Shown one piece after another: positions 56,004-64,000 of a stretch of 64,000 nt of DNA. A model generated the notes under the pieces. It saw nothing but the letters and a program-made list of their open reading frames with translations, searched no databases and had not been told where the DNA came from. Within the stretch, counting starts at the first letter, position 1; each line of letters opens with the position of its first letter. The DNA is taken from positions 1,679,001 to 1,743,000 of the forward strand of contig NZ_CP101283.1 in the NCBI RefSeq assembly GCF_024298925.1, written 5' to 3'. Source of the DNA: Phenylobacterium sp. LH3H17. Lineage in GTDB: Bacteria > Pseudomonadota > Alphaproteobacteria > Caulobacterales > Caulobacteraceae. Both the position numbers and the translations under genes were made by a program.

Positions 56004-57409
56004 CGCGCCGACGCCACGCTCTTGATGAGCCGATAGTCGAACTCCGCGGCCTCGGCGAAGCCCTTGGTGCTGATCCGCTCATCCCGCCCGTGGGCGCGGT
56101 TGTCGTTCACGTCGCTCCAGATGGCGCCGACCGCGTAGCTCGGCATGCCGGCTGCGCGCGTATAGACGCTGTCTGAGGCGCCGAGGTCCATGTGCGGCTG
56201 CACGGGTACGCCGGGCCACATGCCCTGCACGACCTTGGTCAGCCGTGCGAACAAGGCCGGATCGTAGGGCGAATCCGGCGCGGGCGCGGCGGGCCAGACG
56301 ACGCTGACCTCGACACCGGGATCGGCGACCACCTCCACCAGCTTGGCGCGCACCGCCGCCTCGCTGTCGGTGGGCATCATGCGGCACTGGATGACGGCGC
56401 GGGCGCGCTGGGGCAGGGCGTTTTCCGCATGCCCGCCCGACAGCCCCGTCGGCACGCAGGTCGTACGCAGGCGGGCGTTGCGCGCGGGCGTGGCGCTCAG
56501 CCGCTCGGCGGCCGCCAGGTCGGCGGGCTCCTTTGAGACCGCCAGCATGTCGGCGGCGACCTGACCGCTTTCCAGCGCCGCAGCCTTGGCGAAGTAGCCG
56601 CGCGTGGTGGGGGTGGTCGCCACGGGGAACTTGAACGCCTCGACGCGCGAAAGCCCCCTGGCCAGGCGGTAGATCGCGTTGTCGGGCTCCGGGATAGAAG
56701 AGTGACCGCCCTTGTTGGTCGCCTCCAGCTGGAAGGTGACATAGACCTTCTCGCTGGTCTGGACCCCGTAGGAGAGACGCTGGTCGCCGCGCATGGACCC
56801 GCCGCCGCCGTCGCTGTTCATCACCAGGGCGGCGTCCACCAGCGGCCTCTGGGTCTCGATCAGCCAGTCCACCCCGTTGGCGTCCCCGCTCTCCTCGTCG
56901 CTTGTGAAGGCGAAGATCATGTCGCGGTCGGGCACGAACCCCTCCTGCCTGGCCCGGACCAGGGCCGCCAGCAGGGCGGCGATCTCGCCCTTCATGTCCT
57001 GCACGCCGCGACCATAGAGCCAGCCGTGCTTCTCGGTGAGGACGAAGGGCTCGACCGTCCAGTCCTCGCGCCGGGCCTCCACCACGTCGAGGTGGCTGAT
57101 CCACAGCACCGGCTTGGCCTTCGCAGCCTTGGCCCGCAGCCGTACGAGGAGCTGGCCCTGGGTCGGATGTCCGGGAATCACCAGCATGGTGACGTCGGCC
57201 GGGGCGAATCCGGCCGCCAGCATCCGTTTCCGGATCGCCTCGGCGGCGGGGAGGGTGCCTTGATCGTGCACGGTGTTGATGGCGATGAGCTCCGCCAGGA
57301 TTTCGCGGGCCAGGGCCAGATTGGCCGGCGGCGGGGTCTGGGCCCGCGCCACGCCGCCCAGCAGGGCCGCGGCGCACAGCCCCGCGGACAGGATTTGCCT
57401 GTAACTCAT
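56000..57409 (-). CDS. Exported M20-family metallopeptidase
   Basis: The 469-residue protein has a signal peptide ending GVARAQ and all M20 motifs: SHLDVV (metal His and Asp), YGRGVQDMKG, DEESG (catalytic Glu pair), and HGRDERI near the C-terminus. A dimerisation domain lies in the middle (KGGHSSIPEPDNAIYRLA). It probably cleaves dipeptides or N-acyl amino acids in the periplasm. It converges with the permease, overlapping by 4 bases, so it is a separate transcript. Confidence 0.92.
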   Translation of the reverse strand: MSYRQILSAGLCAAALLGGVARAQTPPPANLALAREILAELIAINTVHDQGTLPAAEAIRKRMLAAGFAPADVTMLVIPGHPTQGQLLVRLRAKAAKAKPVLWISHLDVVEARREDWTVEPFVLTEKHGWLYGRGVQDMKGEIAALLAALVRARQEGFVPDRDMIFAFTSDEESGDANGVDWLIETQRPLVDAALVMNSDGGGGSMRGDQRLSYGVQTSEKVYVTFQLEATNKGGHSSIPEPDNAIYRLARGLSRVEAFKFPVATTPTTRGYFAKAAALESGQVAADMLAVSKEPADLAAAERLSATPARNARLRTTCVPTGLSGGHAENALPQRARAVIQCRMMPTDSEAAVRAKLVEVVADPGVEVSVVWPAAPAPDSPYDPALFARLTKVVQGMWPGVPVQPHMDLGASDSVYTRAAGMPSYAVGAIWSDVNDNRAHGRDERISTKGFAEAAEFDYRLIKSVASAR

Positions 57410-57572
57410 GACTGTCCCTCGACCTCGACGCGCCCGCCCCAGGTCGGCGAGTGTGGGTCGCTCGGCGGCGCCTGTCCACGGGCGGCGTCACAGAACCGAC
57501 CAAGTCTGCGGCGAGGTTCCAGGCGGGCGGGGGCTCACCTGTGCGCGGCCGGGAACGGTCGTGGAGACGCGC

Positions 57573-58361
57573 ATGCCGCCGCCGAAGAACGATCCGCCCA
57601 GTCCGTTCGCGACCAATTCCGCCTGGGGAGGTCAGCCGCGCCCGGTGTTCCGCATCGGTCCGCTTCCCAAGGCCGGGAAGCCGCCGCCGCCGTCGAGGCC
57701 CTCCCTCGCCTATGTGGCGCCCCAACCGGCGGTGCCGCCGCCACGGCCGAGCATCCTGACGGGCTCGCTCATTCCCACGGCCCCTGCGCCCGCACCTACG
57801 CCGACCGCGGCCGCCGTCGCTCCCGCTGTCGCCAGGCCGCCACCCGCCGCCGAGCCTCCGCGGCCGCCCCCCCCGACGATTGAGGAGGGGCCGGTCTTCG
57901 CCCCTTTATCGCCGCGCGCCGCCCCGCGACGCGCCCCGAGCCGGCGCCTGCCGCTGGTCGTGGGCGCCGGCGCCCTGGCCGTGATCGCCGTGGTCGCCGT
58001 GGTGGCGCTCGCCGCGCGTCAGGGCAGGGTCGCCGCCGACCGCGCCGCCCCCCGCGCCTTGCCGGTCCAGACGGTCCAGGCCCCGCCGCCGGTCGCCACG
58101 CCACCGGAGCCGGCCGCCGTCGCCCAGCCTGCCCCCGCGCCCGCGCCGAGGCGCCAGGTGCGCGCGGCTGCGCCCGTCGCCCGACCTGGAGAGGCCGTTC
58201 GCCCGGACCCCGCCGAGATCGTCCCACAGTCGCTGGTGGTCCCGCCGCCGGAGGTCGCGCCGCCGCCCGTCGTCATCACGCCGCCCGCCGCGCCCGTGGT
58301 CGTCGCCCCGCCGCCCGACCCGGAGGCGGCCATGACCACCCGCGGGCCGAACGACCGGTAG
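57573..58361 (+). CDS. Pro/Ala-rich single-span membrane protein
   Basis: From ATG 57573 (GGAG six bases ahead) the 262-residue product has a Pro-rich cytosolic part (about 1-125), one membrane helix (LPLVVGAGALAVIAVVAVVA, about 128-150) and a Pro/Ala/Val-rich periplasmic part with many Arg. No domain is recognised. The layout is TonB-like but the TonB C-terminal domain is missing. Low-complexity coding sequence makes the frame less certain. Confidence 0.6.
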   Translation: MPPPKNDPPSPFATNSAWGGQPRPVFRIGPLPKAGKPPPPSRPSLAYVAPQPAVPPPRPSILTGSLIPTAPAPAPTPTAAAVAPAVARPPPAAEPPRPPPPTIEEGPVFAPLSPRAAPRRAPSRRLPLVVGAGALAVIAVVAVVALAARQGRVAADRAAPRALPVQTVQAPPPVATPPEPAAVAQPAPAPAPRRQVRAAAPVARPGEAVRPDPAEIVPQSLVVPPPEVAPPPVVITPPAAPVVVAPPPDPEAAMTTRGPNDR

Positions 58362-59015
58362 AGCTTGTTCCGTATGGCTTGAGTGACGTTCCAGAGGGAC
58401 GGGGGCTCGTGCCTCGCCGGCATGTCCGACGAGACGCTCTCCCGCGCCGACGGCCCGCGAGTCGGCGCGCGCGGGTTGACGCGGACCCCTCCGGCTCCCA
58501 TTTGCCCGCCAAGGCTGGGACGCGACCGAATTTCGGGCGCCCTGCCGAAAATTCGGATCGCGAGCCGGGTTATTTCGAGACCGGCGTTCCGTCAGCCATG
58601 CTGCGGCGCAACATATATTTTCATCTATTAGTCGAAAATCCCGGCAGATTACTTACAGGCCTCATTGTGCATTGCAGCAATGTTGCAGGTCGCGCCACTT
58701 ACTCGGGGTCGACCCTCGGAGTAACACCCCTTGACGCCCTTAATAGGGGTTGCCAAAGGACCCCTGCCGCACGTCTAACATGGCGGTTAAGACCTTAGCT
58801 TCCCTTTGGGGAAACCGAGGTCGCTCCCGCCTTCGGAACGTTACGCTTCACGAGTTCGTTGAAGCGTTGGCGTAACGGGTCGGGCGCAGCGAAAGCGGCT
58901 CTGGCGTTTTGTCCGGCGGTTACCGGACGAGCGGCGGGCTTTAACTAGGGTGGAGACGCTCTCGCGCGACGACCCTCGGTCCAAACGTGCTAGACCAATC
59001 AGGAACTGGCGACAG
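58362..59015. other. Long upstream region of exbB with several inverted repeats
   Basis: No gene is supported in these 654 bases. It is AT-richer around 58600-58800. It has three hairpin-like repeats: CCGAATTTCGGG with CCGAAAATTCGG (58526-58556), TTACTC...GAGTAA around GGGTCGACCC (58699-58724), and CGTTACGCTTCA with TGAAGCGT and GCGTAACG (58839-58877). A Fur or other iron-type operator is not obvious to me. Confidence 0.55.
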
Positions 59016-59918
59016 ATGCTCGACAACAAACGACTGACCCCTTTCATCGCTCTCATCGGCGCGGTCGCGCTGATGGCGAGCGTGCCGGCGTTCGCGCAGG
59101 AAGCCGCCGCTCCGGCCGCTCCCGCCGCCGCCGACGCCGCCGCGGCTCCGGCCGCTGATGCCGCCGCGGCCCCAGCCGCGGATGCTGCGGCTCCCGCAGC
59201 CGACGTCGCCCCCCCGACCATCGAGCATGCCGGTTCCCTTACCGTCGTGCAGATGTTCCTCGACGCTCAACCCGTCGTGAAGGTCGTGATGATCGGCCTG
59301 ATCCTGGCCTCCATCCTCTCCTGGACCCTGCTGGTCACGAAGATGATCGAGTTCAGCTCGCTGAACAAAGCCTCTGACCGCTTCGTCGAGGCCTTCCGCG
59401 GCGCCAAGTCGATCAACGACATGGGCCGTATCGCGATGTCCGAAGAATTCGAAGGCAACCCGATGGCCGACATGGCCGCCGCGGCCGCCCAAGAAGTCGA
59501 ACTGTCGCGTCAAGCGGGTCTCGCCGTCACCGGCGCGCACCGTGAAACCACCATCCACCGGGCGGAAGCCGCGGTTGGCGCGGTTCAATCCAACCTCGCC
59601 AAGCGCCTGTCCAGCGGCATGCAGTTCCTGGCCTCCGTCGGTTCGTCCGGTCCGTTCATCGGTCTGTTCGGCACCGTCTACGGGATCATGAACTCGTTCA
59701 TCGGCATCGCGAACACCAACACCACCAACCTGGCCGTCGTCGCGCCCGGCATCGCCGAAGCGCTTCTCGCCACGGGTATCGGTCTGTTCGCCGCCATCCC
59801 GGCGGTTATCTTCTACAACTACTTCCAGACCCGGATTTCCGCTTACGGCTCGCGGACTGACGGATTTGTCGCCGAACTGATGAACGCCATTTCCCGGCAG
59901 CTCGACAAGGGAGCCTAA
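59016..59918 (+). CDS. exbB: ExbB/TolQ-type proton channel protein
   Basis: From ATG 59016 (AGGA ahead) the 300-residue product has a signal peptide (VPAFAQ), an Ala/Pro/Asp-rich periplasmic part with repeated AAAAPAADA units (about 28-65) and three membrane helices with MotA/TolQ/ExbB motifs (GSSGPFIGLFGTVYGIMNSF, GIAEALLATGIGLFAAIPAV). It makes the proton-driven ring that energises TonB. exbD follows after five bases. Confidence 0.94.
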   Translation: MLDNKRLTPFIALIGAVALMASVPAFAQEAAAPAAPAAADAAAAPAADAAAAPAADAAAPAADVAPPTIEHAGSLTVVQMFLDAQPVVKVVMIGLILASILSWTLLVTKMIEFSSLNKASDRFVEAFRGAKSINDMGRIAMSEEFEGNPMADMAAAAAQEVELSRQAGLAVTGAHRETTIHRAEAAVGAVQSNLAKRLSSGMQFLASVGSSGPFIGLFGTVYGIMNSFIGIANTNTTNLAVVAPGIAEALLATGIGLFAAIPAVIFYNYFQTRISAYGSRTDGFVAELMNAISRQLDKGA

Positions 59919-59923
59919 CCGCC

Positions 59924-60352
59924 ATGGGAGCCAAACTCTCAGGTTCTGGGGGTGGGCGCGACTCGGTAGAGGCGATGAGCGAAATCAACGTGACGCCCTT
60001 CGTGGACGTCATGTTGGTGCTCCTGATTATCTTCATGGTCGCGGCGCCTATGGCCGCCGTGACCGTGGAGGTGGCCCTTCCACCGGCTACCGCCAAGCCT
60101 TCGACCAATCCACCGAAGCCGGTCTATATCAGTATCCAGCCGGGCGGCAGCATCTACCTGGGCGACAGCAAGACCGACCTTGCCGACCTGGGCGACGACC
60201 TGCGGACCAATATCGGAAAGCGCAATCCGGAGAAGGAACGCATCTTCATCCGCGCCGACAAGAATGTTCTCTACGGAGACTTCATGGGCGTGATGAACAT
60301 GCTTCAGGACAACGGGTTCTACAGCGTGGCCCTTATTGGCCTCGAAGAGTGA
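59924..60352 (+). CDS. exbD: ExbD-type biopolymer transport protein
   Basis: The 142-residue product has one N-terminal helix with the key Asp in NVTPFVDVMLVLLIIFMV and a periplasmic domain (KERIFIRADKNVLYGDFMGVMNML). It works with ExbB in using the proton gradient. Spacing of five bases to exbB and 12 to tonB indicates one operon. Confidence 0.94.
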   Translation: MGAKLSGSGGGRDSVEAMSEINVTPFVDVMLVLLIIFMVAAPMAAVTVEVALPPATAKPSTNPPKPVYISIQPGGSIYLGDSKTDLADLGDDLRTNIGKRNPEKERIFIRADKNVLYGDFMGVMNMLQDNGFYSVALIGLEE

Positions 60353-60364
60353 GGGGGGTGACGA

Positions 60365-61066
60365 ATGGCTGAAACCACAGACTCGACCCATCACCGCAGC
60401 GTCTTCGATGAGCCGGTTAAGAAACGGAACACGGGCGTCACCGTCGCCATCGTGCTCTCGATCATCGTGCACGCCGGCCTCATCGCCTACCTCTACAAGT
60501 CGAAGTTCGAGCCGAAGTACAAGGAGTACTCGGATGATGTGACGGACGTGGCGATCATCAAGCCCGCCCCGCCGCCGCCTCCGCCGCCTCCGCCTCCGCC
60601 TCCGAACACGCCGCCGCCTCCGCCGCCGAAGCTGCAACCGCGGCCTCCGGTGAACGTGCCGGCCGATCTGCCGACGATCCCGCCTCTGCCGGTTCCGCCG
60701 GTCGAAAAGCGGATCGAGGTTCCGGAGCCCCCTCGGGCTGCGCCCCCGACCCCGCCGCGTCCGTCGGTCATCACGAACCCCGACTGGTCGCGTCGTCCCG
60801 ATGCCGAAGCTCTGTCCCGGTACTACCCGGAACGGGCTCAGCGGATGGGCGTCGAAGGCCGGGCGACGATCAGCTGCACGGTCACGTCCAAGGGGACGTT
60901 GGAGGGTTGCTCCATCGTTTCCGAAGATCCGGCCGATCAGGACTTCGGTACTGCGACCCTTCGGGCGAGCAAGCTGTTCAAGATGCGACCGAAGACCCAG
61001 GACGGCGCCCCTGTCGAAGGGGGAACGGTGCGGATCCCGCTCCGTTGGACGCTGCCCAAGGGCTGA
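60365..61066 (+). CDS. tonB: TonB-family energy transducer
   Basis: The 233-residue protein has one N-terminal helix (VTVAIVLSIIVHAGLIAYLY, with the His typical of TonB), a proline-rich spanning part (runs of Pro near 65-90) and a C-terminal TonB domain (YPERAQRMGVEGRATISCTV...RIPLRWTLPKG). It transfers energy to outer-membrane receptors, such as the one at 49033. ATG follows GAGGGGGTG. Confidence 0.93.
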   Translation: MAETTDSTHHRSVFDEPVKKRNTGVTVAIVLSIIVHAGLIAYLYKSKFEPKYKEYSDDVTDVAIIKPAPPPPPPPPPPPPNTPPPPPPKLQPRPPVNVPADLPTIPPLPVPPVEKRIEVPEPPRAAPPTPPRPSVITNPDWSRRPDAEALSRYYPERAQRMGVEGRATISCTVTSKGTLEGCSIVSEDPADQDFGTATLRASKLFKMRPKTQDGAPVEGGTVRIPLRWTLPKG

Positions 61067-61089
61067 CTTCGACCAAAGACCAACGATCA

Positions 61090-61121
61090 AACCTCGGCGG
61101 CGCGAGCCTCCGGGGTTTTTT
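61090..61121 (+). terminator. Rho-independent terminator after tonB
   Basis: AACCTCGG (61090-61097) pairs with CCGGGGTT (61110-61117) with one U-G pair, followed by six T. It ends the exbB-exbD-tonB transcript. Confidence 0.75.
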
Positions 61122-61198
61122 CTTGGCCGGTCCCGCCCCATGGACGCTGGGCGCTTGATCGAACGGTCCCGCGCGACTAGAAGAACGCCTCGCGATAC

Positions 61199-61275
61199 GC
61201 CGCCTTAGCTCAGCTGGTTAGAGCGCTAGATTGTGGATCTAGAGGTCCTCGGTTCGAGCCCGAGAGGTGGTACCA
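61199..61275 (+). tRNA. tRNA-His(GTG)
   Basis: The cloverleaf has acceptor GCCGCCT/AGGTGGT with two G-U pairs, anticodon loop TTGTGGA (anticodon GTG), T loop TTCGAGC and encoded CCA. The base before G1 is C, so no G-1 is encoded, and the discriminator is A73, as known in many alphaproteobacteria. Confidence 0.95.
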
Positions 61276-61375
61276 TCGCGCAGCTCCGGAAGCCGGAGCT
61301 CGCCCCCCCGCCATGCATGAAAACGCCGCCGTCCTTGCGGCCGGCGGCGTCTGGGCGGGAGTTCGTCCACGTCTG

Positions 61376-64000
61376 CTACAGGCTCAGATTTAGCAGCGCC
61401 GGGTCGCCGCCCTGGGCGGTGATGTTGACGCTGACCGCGCGCTCGATGGCGTAGCGGGTTAGCGAATTGGGCCCGCCGGCCTTGGGACCGGTCCCGGACA
61501 GACCCTCGCCGCCGAAGGGTTGGACACCCACCACGGCTCCAATGATCGAGCGGTTCACATAGACGTTGCCGGCGGGGACCAGCTCGCGGACCTGGATGGC
61601 GAAGGCGTCGATCCGCGAGTGGACGCCCAGCGTCAGGCCGTATCGCGAGGCCGCCAGTTCGCCAGCGACTCTGGCCAGGTCGGCCGGCCGATAGCGGACC
61701 ACGTGCAGCACGGGCCCGAACACCTCGCGCTCCAGGAAGTTCGCTGACGGGATCTCCGCCAGGACCGGCCCGAAGAAGGTCCCGCCCTCTGGGGCCTTGA
61801 GCTGGTGCAGGACCTTGGCCTCGCGCTCCAGCCGCTCCAGATGCGCGCAGAGAGTCCCATGGGCCTCGGCGTCGATCACCGGGCCGATATCGGTGACAGC
61901 GTCGGCCGGGTCGCCCAGGACCAAGGCGTCCATGGCGCCCTTAATCCCGTCGATCAGCATGTCGGCGGTGTCGGTGGGCAGGAACAGGATGCGCAGGGCC
62001 GAGCACCGCTGCCCGGCCGAGCCGAAGGCCGAAGCGATCACGTCGTCGACCACCTGTTCCTTGAGAGCCGTGGTGTCGACGAACATGCCGTTCAGGCCGC
62101 CGGTCTCGGCGATGAACGGCACGATCGGGCCTTCGCGGCCGGCCAGGGACTGGTTGATCCGCCGCGCCGTGTCGGTGCCGCCGGTGAAGGCCACGCCGTC
62201 GCAGCCCGGATGGGCGGTGAGCGCCGCGCCCACCGTCTCGCCGCGGCCGGGGGTCAGGGCCAGCAGGCCAGGCGGCAGGCCGGCCGCATGGAACAGCTTC
62301 ACCGCCTCGGAGGCGATGAGCGGGGTCTGCTCGGCCGGCTTGGCCACAACGGCGTTGCCGGCGGCCAGGGCCGCGGCGACCTGGCCAGTGAAGATGGCAA
62401 GCGGAAAGTTCCAGGGGCTGATGCAGACGAAGACCCCTCGGCCGTGCAGCTCCAGGGTATTGGTCTCGCCGACCGGCCCCTTCAGCGTTTCGGGACCGCC
62501 GAACCTGGTCAGGGCCAGGTGGGCGTAGTAGCGGCAGAAGTCCGCGGCCTCGCGCACCTCGGCCACGCCGTCGGCCAAGGTCTTGCCGGCCTCACGGGCG
62601 CAGATGGCGACCAGACGGTCGCGATTGGCCTCCAGCGTGTCCCCCATGGCCCGCAGGATCTCGGCGCGGCGGAAACCGCCGAGCCTGTCCCAGGCCGGCT
62701 GGGCGGCCCTGGCCGCGGCGAAGGCTGCGTCGATGTCGAGGGCGGAAGCCTCGCTGGCCTTCCCGACCACCAGGGCGCTGGCGGACGGGCTTCGCATGGG
62801 CTGGGACTCCGCTCCGGCGCGGAGATTGCCGCCGATCAGCGGCCCCGACGACAGGGGTTCCAGGGCGCGAGCGGCGGCGGTGAGGCGCGCGGCTTCCTCC
62901 GGGATGGAGAGATCGACGCCCAGCGAGTTCTTCCGCTCCGCCCCATAGATGTCGACGGGACGGGGGATCTTCGGGTGCGGCCCGATGCCGGCCTTCTCCA
63001 CCGCGGCGATCGGATCGACCACCACGTCCTGGGCCGGCACCCGCTCATCCAGCAGGGCGTGGACGAAGGAGGTGTTGGCGCCGTTCTCCAGCAGGCGGCG
63101 CACCAGGTAGGGCAGCAGGTCCTCATGCCCGCCGACCGGCGCGTAGGTGCGCACCACGCCGCCGCCGTGCAGGTCGTCCGCGGCCTGGTAGAGCGCCTCT
63201 CCCATGCCGTGCAGGCGCTGGAACTCGATCTTCACCCCGGCCTCGCTGGCCATGGCGTGGACGGCTGCCAGGGTGTGGGCATTGTGGGTGGCGAACTGGG
63301 CGTAGAGGTTCGGCGCGGCGGCGATGAGCGCCCGGGCGCACACTAGATAGGAGAGGTCCGTCGCCGCCTTGGTGGTGAACACTGGATAGTCGGGCCGCCC
63401 GCCCACCTGGGCGCGCTTGATCTCGCTGTCCCAATAGGCGCCCTTCACCAGCCGAACCATCAGCCGCCGGCCGCTGGACCGGGCGATCTCGGCCACTCGT
63501 TCGACGGCCAGCCGCGCGCGCTTCTGATAGGCCTGGACGGCGAGGCCGAGGCCTTGCCACTCGCCCAGCTCCGGCTCGCGGGCCAGACGGTCCAGCAGCT
63601 TCAGCGACAGGGTCAGCCGGTCGGCTTCCTCGGCGTCTATGGTGAAGTTCATGTCGTGCCGGGCCGCGATCAGCGCCAACCGCTTGGTGCGCGGATAGAG
63701 CTCGCTCCAGACCCGGTCCTCATGGGTCGCCTCATAGCGCGGCGACAGGGCCGAGAGTTTCACGGAAACCCCATGCCCGGCTTCCGGACCCGCACCTTTC
63801 GACGCCTTGCCCACGGCCTCCAGCGCGTCGGCATAGGCCTGCTCGTAGCGGGCCGCGTCGGAGGCGGTGCGGGCGCCTTCGCCCAGCATGTCGAAGGAAC
63901 AGATCTGGCCCTCCTTGCCGGCCCGCTTCAGGGCCGCCTCGATGCTGCGGCCCAGGACGAACTGCTCGCCCATGATGCCGATGGCCTGGGCCACAGCCTT
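61376..64000 (-). CDS. putA: Bifunctional proline dehydrogenase/P5C dehydrogenase PutA, N-terminus outside window
   Basis: The frame is open to the window end, giving 874 residues of the C-terminal part. The proline dehydrogenase barrel (about 1-330 here) has MVRLVKGAYWDSEIKRAQ and TNAHT-like HNAHTLAA; the aldehyde dehydrogenase part has the SPWNFPLAIFTGQVAAAL motif, GLNGMFVDTTALKEQ and the catalytic Cys in SAGQRCSALRILFLP. PutA oxidises proline to glutamate, using FAD and then NAD, at the membrane. A DNA-binding N-terminal part cannot be judged. Confidence 0.95.
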   Translation of the reverse strand, partial: KAVAQAIGIMGEQFVLGRSIEAALKRAGKEGQICSFDMLGEGARTASDAARYEQAYADALEAVGKASKGAGPEAGHGVSVKLSALSPRYEATHEDRVWSELYPRTKRLALIAARHDMNFTIDAEEADRLTLSLKLLDRLAREPELGEWQGLGLAVQAYQKRARLAVERVAEIARSSGRRLMVRLVKGAYWDSEIKRAQVGGRPDYPVFTTKAATDLSYLVCARALIAAAPNLYAQFATHNAHTLAAVHAMASEAGVKIEFQRLHGMGEALYQAADDLHGGGVVRTYAPVGGHEDLLPYLVRRLLENGANTSFVHALLDERVPAQDVVVDPIAAVEKAGIGPHPKIPRPVDIYGAERKNSLGVDLSIPEEAARLTAAARALEPLSSGPLIGGNLRAGAESQPMRSPSASALVVGKASEASALDIDAAFAAARAAQPAWDRLGGFRRAEILRAMGDTLEANRDRLVAICAREAGKTLADGVAEVREAADFCRYYAHLALTRFGGPETLKGPVGETNTLELHGRGVFVCISPWNFPLAIFTGQVAAALAAGNAVVAKPAEQTPLIASEAVKLFHAAGLPPGLLALTPGRGETVGAALTAHPGCDGVAFTGGTDTARRINQSLAGREGPIVPFIAETGGLNGMFVDTTALKEQVVDDVIASAFGSAGQRCSALRILFLPTDTADMLIDGIKGAMDALVLGDPADAVTDIGPVIDAEAHGTLCAHLERLEREAKVLHQLKAPEGGTFFGPVLAEIPSANFLEREVFGPVLHVVRYRPADLARVAGELAASRYGLTLGVHSRIDAFAIQVRELVPAGNVYVNRSIIGAVVGVQPFGGEGLSGTGPKAGGPNSLTRYAIERAVSVNITAQGGDPALLNLSL

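Noticed and set aside
60570..60640. Short tandem repeats of CCGCCT/CCGCCG type
   Set aside because: They encode the Pro-rich part of TonB and need no other explanation.

Overview
The window is GC-rich chromosomal DNA from an alphaproteobacterium, most likely a member of the Caulobacteraceae (Caulobacter/Phenylobacterium-like; an inference). Support comes from the conserved block murA, DUF2948, hisD, UPF0262, LMW phosphatase, infA, maf, RNase E/G, yacG, tRNA-Phe; from an ExbB with an Ala/Pro-rich periplasmic N-terminus next to exbD and tonB; and from a tRNA-His that lacks an encoded G-1 and carries A73, a hallmark of this class. There is no rRNA, CRISPR array or complete insertion sequence.

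Layout. 0-9.5 kb is housekeeping and envelope DNA: a low-affinity iron permease fragment, folD, a four-gene Mla-type lipid ABC importer/exporter (minus strand), two transglutaminase-like proteins, an N-formylglutamate amidohydrolase and a voltage-gated-type K+ channel. 9.6-34.2 kb is an accessory stress/low-oxygen island: ABC/FtsX/HlyD exporter, PEP synthase, two tandem universal stress proteins, two host-attachment (BaeRF-like) proteins, a DUF2267 protein, a phosphoribosyltransferase, an operon of BON protein, acyl-CoA synthetase, fused pyruvate-dehydrogenase-type E1, E2 and an acyl carrier protein, a COG2187-like kinase domain, a pfkB-prs pair, a PAS protein, small membrane proteins, an Hsp20 relic, a di-haem cytochrome c, an SDR, a FixK-like Crp/Fnr regulator and a DUF883-like coiled-coil protein. 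34.2-39.2 kb holds an alpha/beta hydrolase, a PEP-CTERM protein and the remains of an integrated element: a tRNA-Val 3' fragment, an integrase broken by a single inserted base and a small HTH protein, ending near tRNA-Thr. 39.3-46.8 kb is the conserved murA-to-tRNA-Phe block. 47-57.4 kb has a TPR-sulfotransferase, then a TonB receptor, TetR regulator, Rieske oxygenase, FAD oxidoreductase, APC permease and M20 peptidase that look like one uptake/catabolic locus. 57.5-64 kb has a Pro-rich membrane protein, exbB-exbD-tonB, tRNA-His and the C-terminal most of putA.

The main discovery candidate is the island at 9.6-34.2 kb. Its gene starts are preceded, at about 47-90 bp, by copies of the FNR/FixK palindrome TTGA-N6-TCAA: six perfect and four with one mismatch, nearly all between genes. 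A FixK-like regulator whose recognition helix carries the E-x-x-S-R signature for TTGA half-sites is encoded in the same island, so the set looks like a self-contained FixK regulon. Its enzymes act at the pyruvate/PEP/acetyl-CoA and PRPP nodes, with stress proteins added. All functional readings beyond family membership are inferences from sequence and context.
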